The notes beneath the pieces were generated by a model, which saw nothing but the letters and a program-made list of their open reading frames with translations, made no database searches and was not told the origin of the DNA. From contig NC_060207.1 in assembly GCF_021130785.1 (NCBI RefSeq), forward strand, positions 191,974,001 through 192,038,000: DNA of 64,000 bases, read 5' to 3'. Position numbers and translations under genes: made by a program. The stretch comes from Homalodisca vitripennis (lineage: Eukaryota; Arthropoda; Insecta; Hemiptera; Cicadellidae). How positions within the stretch are numbered: the stretch's first letter is position 1; each line of letters starts with the position of its first letter. Shown here one piece after another: positions 60,824-64,000 of this stretch.

Positions 60824-61426
60824 TGCTAGAACTGGACTGCTCAGCTTTACAGGGAAATCGCTTACTAGAACTAAATACTCAGCTTTACGGGTAAACAGCT
60901 TGCTACAACTGGATTGCTTACATTTAGAGTTAAACAGCTTGCTATAACTAACTGGCTACTCAGCTTTACAGGCGAACTGCTTGCCTAAACTGGACTGCTC
61001 AGCTTTACAGGGATTTTGCTTACTAGAACTGGATACTCAGTTTTACGGGTAAACAGCTTGCTAGAACTGGACTGCTCAGCTTTACACGGATTTTGCTTAC
61101 TAGAACTGGATACTCAGTTTTACGGGTAAACAGCTTGCTACTAGACTGCTGCTCAGCTGCTCAGCTTTACAGGGATTTTGCTTACTAGAACTGGATATTC
61201 AGTTTTACGGTTAAACAGCTTGCTAGAACTGGACTGCTCAGCTTTACAGGGATTTTGCTTACTAGAACTGGATACTCAGTTTTACGGGTAAACAGCTTGC
61301 TAGAACTGGACTGCTCAGCTTTACAGGGATTTTGCTTACTAGAACTGGATACTCAGTTTTATTACGGGTATAAACAGCTTGCTAGAACTGGATTGCTCAC
61401 ATTTAGAGGCAAACAGCTTGCCTCTA
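60824..61426 (+). repeat. ~77-bp dimeric minisatellite
   Basis: About fifteen subunits of 38-39 bases. Type A (CTAGAACTGGACTGCTCAGC ... GGGATTTTGCTTA) and type B (CTAGAACTGGATACTCAGTT ... GGTAAACAGCTTG) alternate as six dimers. A third type (CTGGATTGCTCACATTTAGA ... AACAGCTTG) occurs near both ends, at about 60908-60945 and 61387-61420. The 72-codon ORF at 61255-61473 is part of the array. Confidence 0.93.
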
Positions 61427-61429
61427 ATT

Positions 61430-61860
61430 TACATTATAATAATATAATTACTGGAATACTAGCCACATTTTAAATATACAGCTTTACAGTTTCTTTAAGC
61501 CTATGTGTTGAGCGAGGATGAAAATGAATGATACAAACAAATTTTTATAAATAGGCAATACGGGTTAATAAATAAATACCTTCACCCTATCGGCAATTTC
61601 CTTACTTGCTAGGCAAGAATACTTACTAACCAATGTAGAAATACTTTCCTGTTGTAGTACATACATTGGTTTTTCTAAGTCATGATCTGTGTACGTCTGA
61701 TTTTTTTTCAAAACTACAATTCTGTATAGTTTTGTATTTATTAAATAATTATTTTTATCAAGAAACAATGTTTATAGAACTTATAACACAGTGTTGTCTA
61801 TTTTTTATTTAATTGGTATATTTTTCAATAAACTTAAATAGATTTTGTTGTTTATATTTA
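61430..61860. other. AT-rich intergenic DNA, nothing recognised
   Basis: No supported feature. Confidence 0.5.
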
Positions 61861-61864
61861 TCCT

Positions 61865-62400
61865 TTCAGAAGACTCCAGCCTGTGTTTCCAGTCTTAAGA
61901 TAAGTCGCGTATTGATCCTCCGACTGTCTGTCTTGATCATTCAAAGCTACAAAGCCGAGAGCTGATTGGCGAAATTAAAATCGCGCTCAAAGAGACAAAG
62001 CGGCTGCCTCTCATCTCTGGGGGCTGCACTGTCAAACAGCTGCCCAACTTTCCCGGCCGGAGACGTACGAGTTGCGGTACGGTCGAGCTCTAGCACGGTC
62101 GTACAATGGCACTCGTACAGTCACAAAGACAACTCCCATGATGAGAGACGACCATGAGTCGCCATGTATTTTGTCTTCATTAAAGAGCACCAGAGTACGG
62201 GTCGTGTTAGAAGGCGGCCTTTACTCCCCACCCCACCCTTCCCTTATGCTCTCGTTATCCTATCTTACACACGTCTCAGATCCGAGATCCTCTGCTTTAT
62301 ACGTCTTAATGCTGTCCGTACACTTACTATTTTACCTTTTCGTCTCTTTTTATTTTGAAGTGGGGAGAGAAAACAGTCATAGTAGGTGCTTTTGGTTATT
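61865..62400. promoter_or_regulatory. GC-rich island with HMG-box-like site cluster
   Basis: The largest GC and CpG island in the window. Six HMG-box-like sites lie in about 190 bases: TCAAAG (61941), ACAAAG (61949), TCAAAG (61987), ACAAAG (61995), ACAATGG (62103), ACAAAG (62123), with AGATAAG (GATA-like, about 61899), ATTGG (CCAAT box, about 61964) and CAGCTG (E box, about 62037). Overlapping ORFs (61966-62157, 62072-62404) are not recognisable proteins. Fits an enhancer or promoter; coding is the alternative. Confidence 0.4.
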
Positions 62401-62404
62401 CTAG

Positions 62405-64000
62405 TTTTGGACACTCTAGTACCAGGCTATAATCAAAATTATCGACCATTAAGATTGGACCATGATTGTATTTTTGAATCAACAGTAACATCGGAATAAG
62501 TCTGTGGAGCCGAATTTAGAATCTGAGAGAAAATTTGTCTTTGAACTGCATAAATATAGAGAAATCCGAATGGAATGACTTTAGAAAACACTAAAACCAA
62601 AGAAAAGAAAATCGAATTATTGCACACTGTTAATAGCACAAATACATTGCTATGTTGTTTAGCATGGTCACTTGATAAGTAAAGAAAACTTATAAATTTG
62701 TATATTTATGTAGGTTGTATTGCAGTAATAAAATTATATATATGCTCATTGAACTTCATTAAAGTTAAAATGCCAAAAATCGTGTTGATTACCTTAGTGA
62801 AAATCTAGTATTAAATTTTTATGTTTTTAAACATAAACGTTATCTTTTAATAGGTTTTCAACATTTCATTATTTATGGTGTAATGGTAAAACTACAAGGA
62901 GAGAAAATGATCAAATATATGATCAAATTTTAATATGACTTGTGAATATTTTTCTCATCGTTTATATAGTATTTTGTGCAATTGTTTCACTGTCCGCGAT
63001 ACATCAACCAAGGCGCAGTAGAGATCAAGTTACTTCACGTGAAAGTGAGTTCGAAATTGAACTCATACGACTTACTTGTGAATTTCATTGATAAAATATT
63101 GTGCAATCAAATTCATGATGTAACAAATGAGTTATTAGGTGGGTTTAAGTGCCTGTTAATTTAAAGTAATTATATATATTGGTCGCTCCATAAGTATTCA
63201 TTTACCTTCGTATTTAACGACCATATTACCTATAAATATTTTCAACTCTAATCTTGTGATTTTGACATAAATACTTATTTAGGAAACTCCAATATGGATC
63301 TACTCCACACTCGGAAAAGAGAGTTAAACCTCTAACAACACAACCATTCAAATAACATTGTTGTAAATAAAGTAGTTATATTTTCTGTTAATTTGGGTGG
63401 GTTTTTACACACAAAACCCATGACTCAAGAAAATTATACTTACCATTAGTATTGACTACAGAAGAAAACCTTTCTCAACATATTATACTACTTGGTTGCC
63501 CTGGTTATTTAGTTCTTGTAGACGTTTTCATGAAACGACACTCAGCATCATTTAAGGCAACCATGGTAACTTTATAAATCTCAAATCCCGAACTCTATCT
63601 CATCTCAGTGCTTCAGGATGGATTCCACAATGTGTTCCACAGAAACATAACAAAAATGATTAAATAAAACTAACACATTTTCTTTGGAATCCTAAGGTAA
63701 GTTGCCTTACGATTACATCTATATGTGATGGTAAACTCTATATGGGTTAATTTTCCAACCCGCACATTCATTGGTAGAAAATCCAACTCTTGTAACGTAT
63801 TCCACATCGCTACTCCAATCGTGTTCCACGGCTGTCTAGTAAATCGTCACCTGAAACTGACATAAAGTGAAAACATGTGGATAAGTTCTACTTCAGTAAT
63901 TCAAAGAAATTCCAATCTCCCTAATCTACCATATCTCACCTTATCATGTTCAGCAAAATCTTTTCTTAGCATGTCTGAGAAAATTGATGGTCATTGGGAA
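62405..64000. other. AT-rich intergenic DNA, nothing recognised
   Basis: No supported feature; the ORFs at 62439-62639 and 62976-63164 are unrecognised. Confidence 0.5.

Noticed and set aside
1..64000. CRISPR array, operons or bacterial genes
   Set aside because: No spaced short repeats with unique spacers, no dense coding, and composition and repeat content are those of a large animal genome.

Overview
This window looks like a gene-poor, strongly AT-rich stretch of an animal nuclear genome, most likely an arthropod and probably an insect. The reasons are the low GC, the absence of any dense or operon-like coding, the long (AT)n and poly(T) runs, several satellite and minisatellite arrays, tRNA-related repeats, and remnants of non-LTR retrotransposons, one of them R1-like. 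The species cannot be fixed from sequence alone. No intact host protein-coding gene and no convincing exon chain is visible. Nearly all ORFs of 60-120 codons are chance openings in AT-rich DNA or in tandem repeats.

The recognisable protein signal belongs to mobile elements: (1) a frameshifted 3' part of an R1-like LINE ORF2 at about 44.4-45.4 kb, with a CCHC knuckle, inserted inside an older dispersed repeat; (2) a degraded LINE ORF2 C-terminus at about 16.9-17.2 kb; (3) a frameshifted LINE endonuclease fragment at about 47.4-47.96 kb.

Two dispersed repeat families explain much of the rest. Family A has about eleven diverged copies, mostly on the + strand, clustered at 17.5-19.3 kb and recognised by a conserved core ending in CGCTCAGCCAA. 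Family B has two copies about 0.85 kb long, at 1.65-2.53 kb and 29.17-30.02 kb. Tandem arrays are: a degenerate ~23-bp array (7.9-8.4 kb), a 31-bp array with higher-order structure (11.04-11.58 kb), a 66-bp GC-richer minisatellite open in several frames (38.9-39.4 kb), a 126-bp AT-rich satellite (54.1-54.9 kb), and a ~77-bp dimeric minisatellite (60.8-61.4 kb).

The most striking unexplained structures are inverted repeats: a 142-bp-armed near-perfect hairpin at 41.46-41.87 kb whose arms carry a compact fold resembling a hammerhead-type core, a 49-bp-armed palindrome fused to an (AT)n tract at 6.3-6.47 kb, and a pair of short perfect palindromes with the same CA centre at 55.75 and 56.02 kb. 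About a dozen isolated islands of higher GC (for example 1.2-1.5, 4.85-5.45, 20.4-20.75, 26.1-26.4, 30.7-31.1, 35.0-35.4, 53.1-53.3, 58.3-58.4 and 61.9-62.4 kb) stand out from the desert. They contain clusters of HMG-box, homeodomain, nuclear-receptor-like or G-quadruplex motifs and are the best candidates for conserved regulatory DNA. That reading is inference: no alignment could be run.
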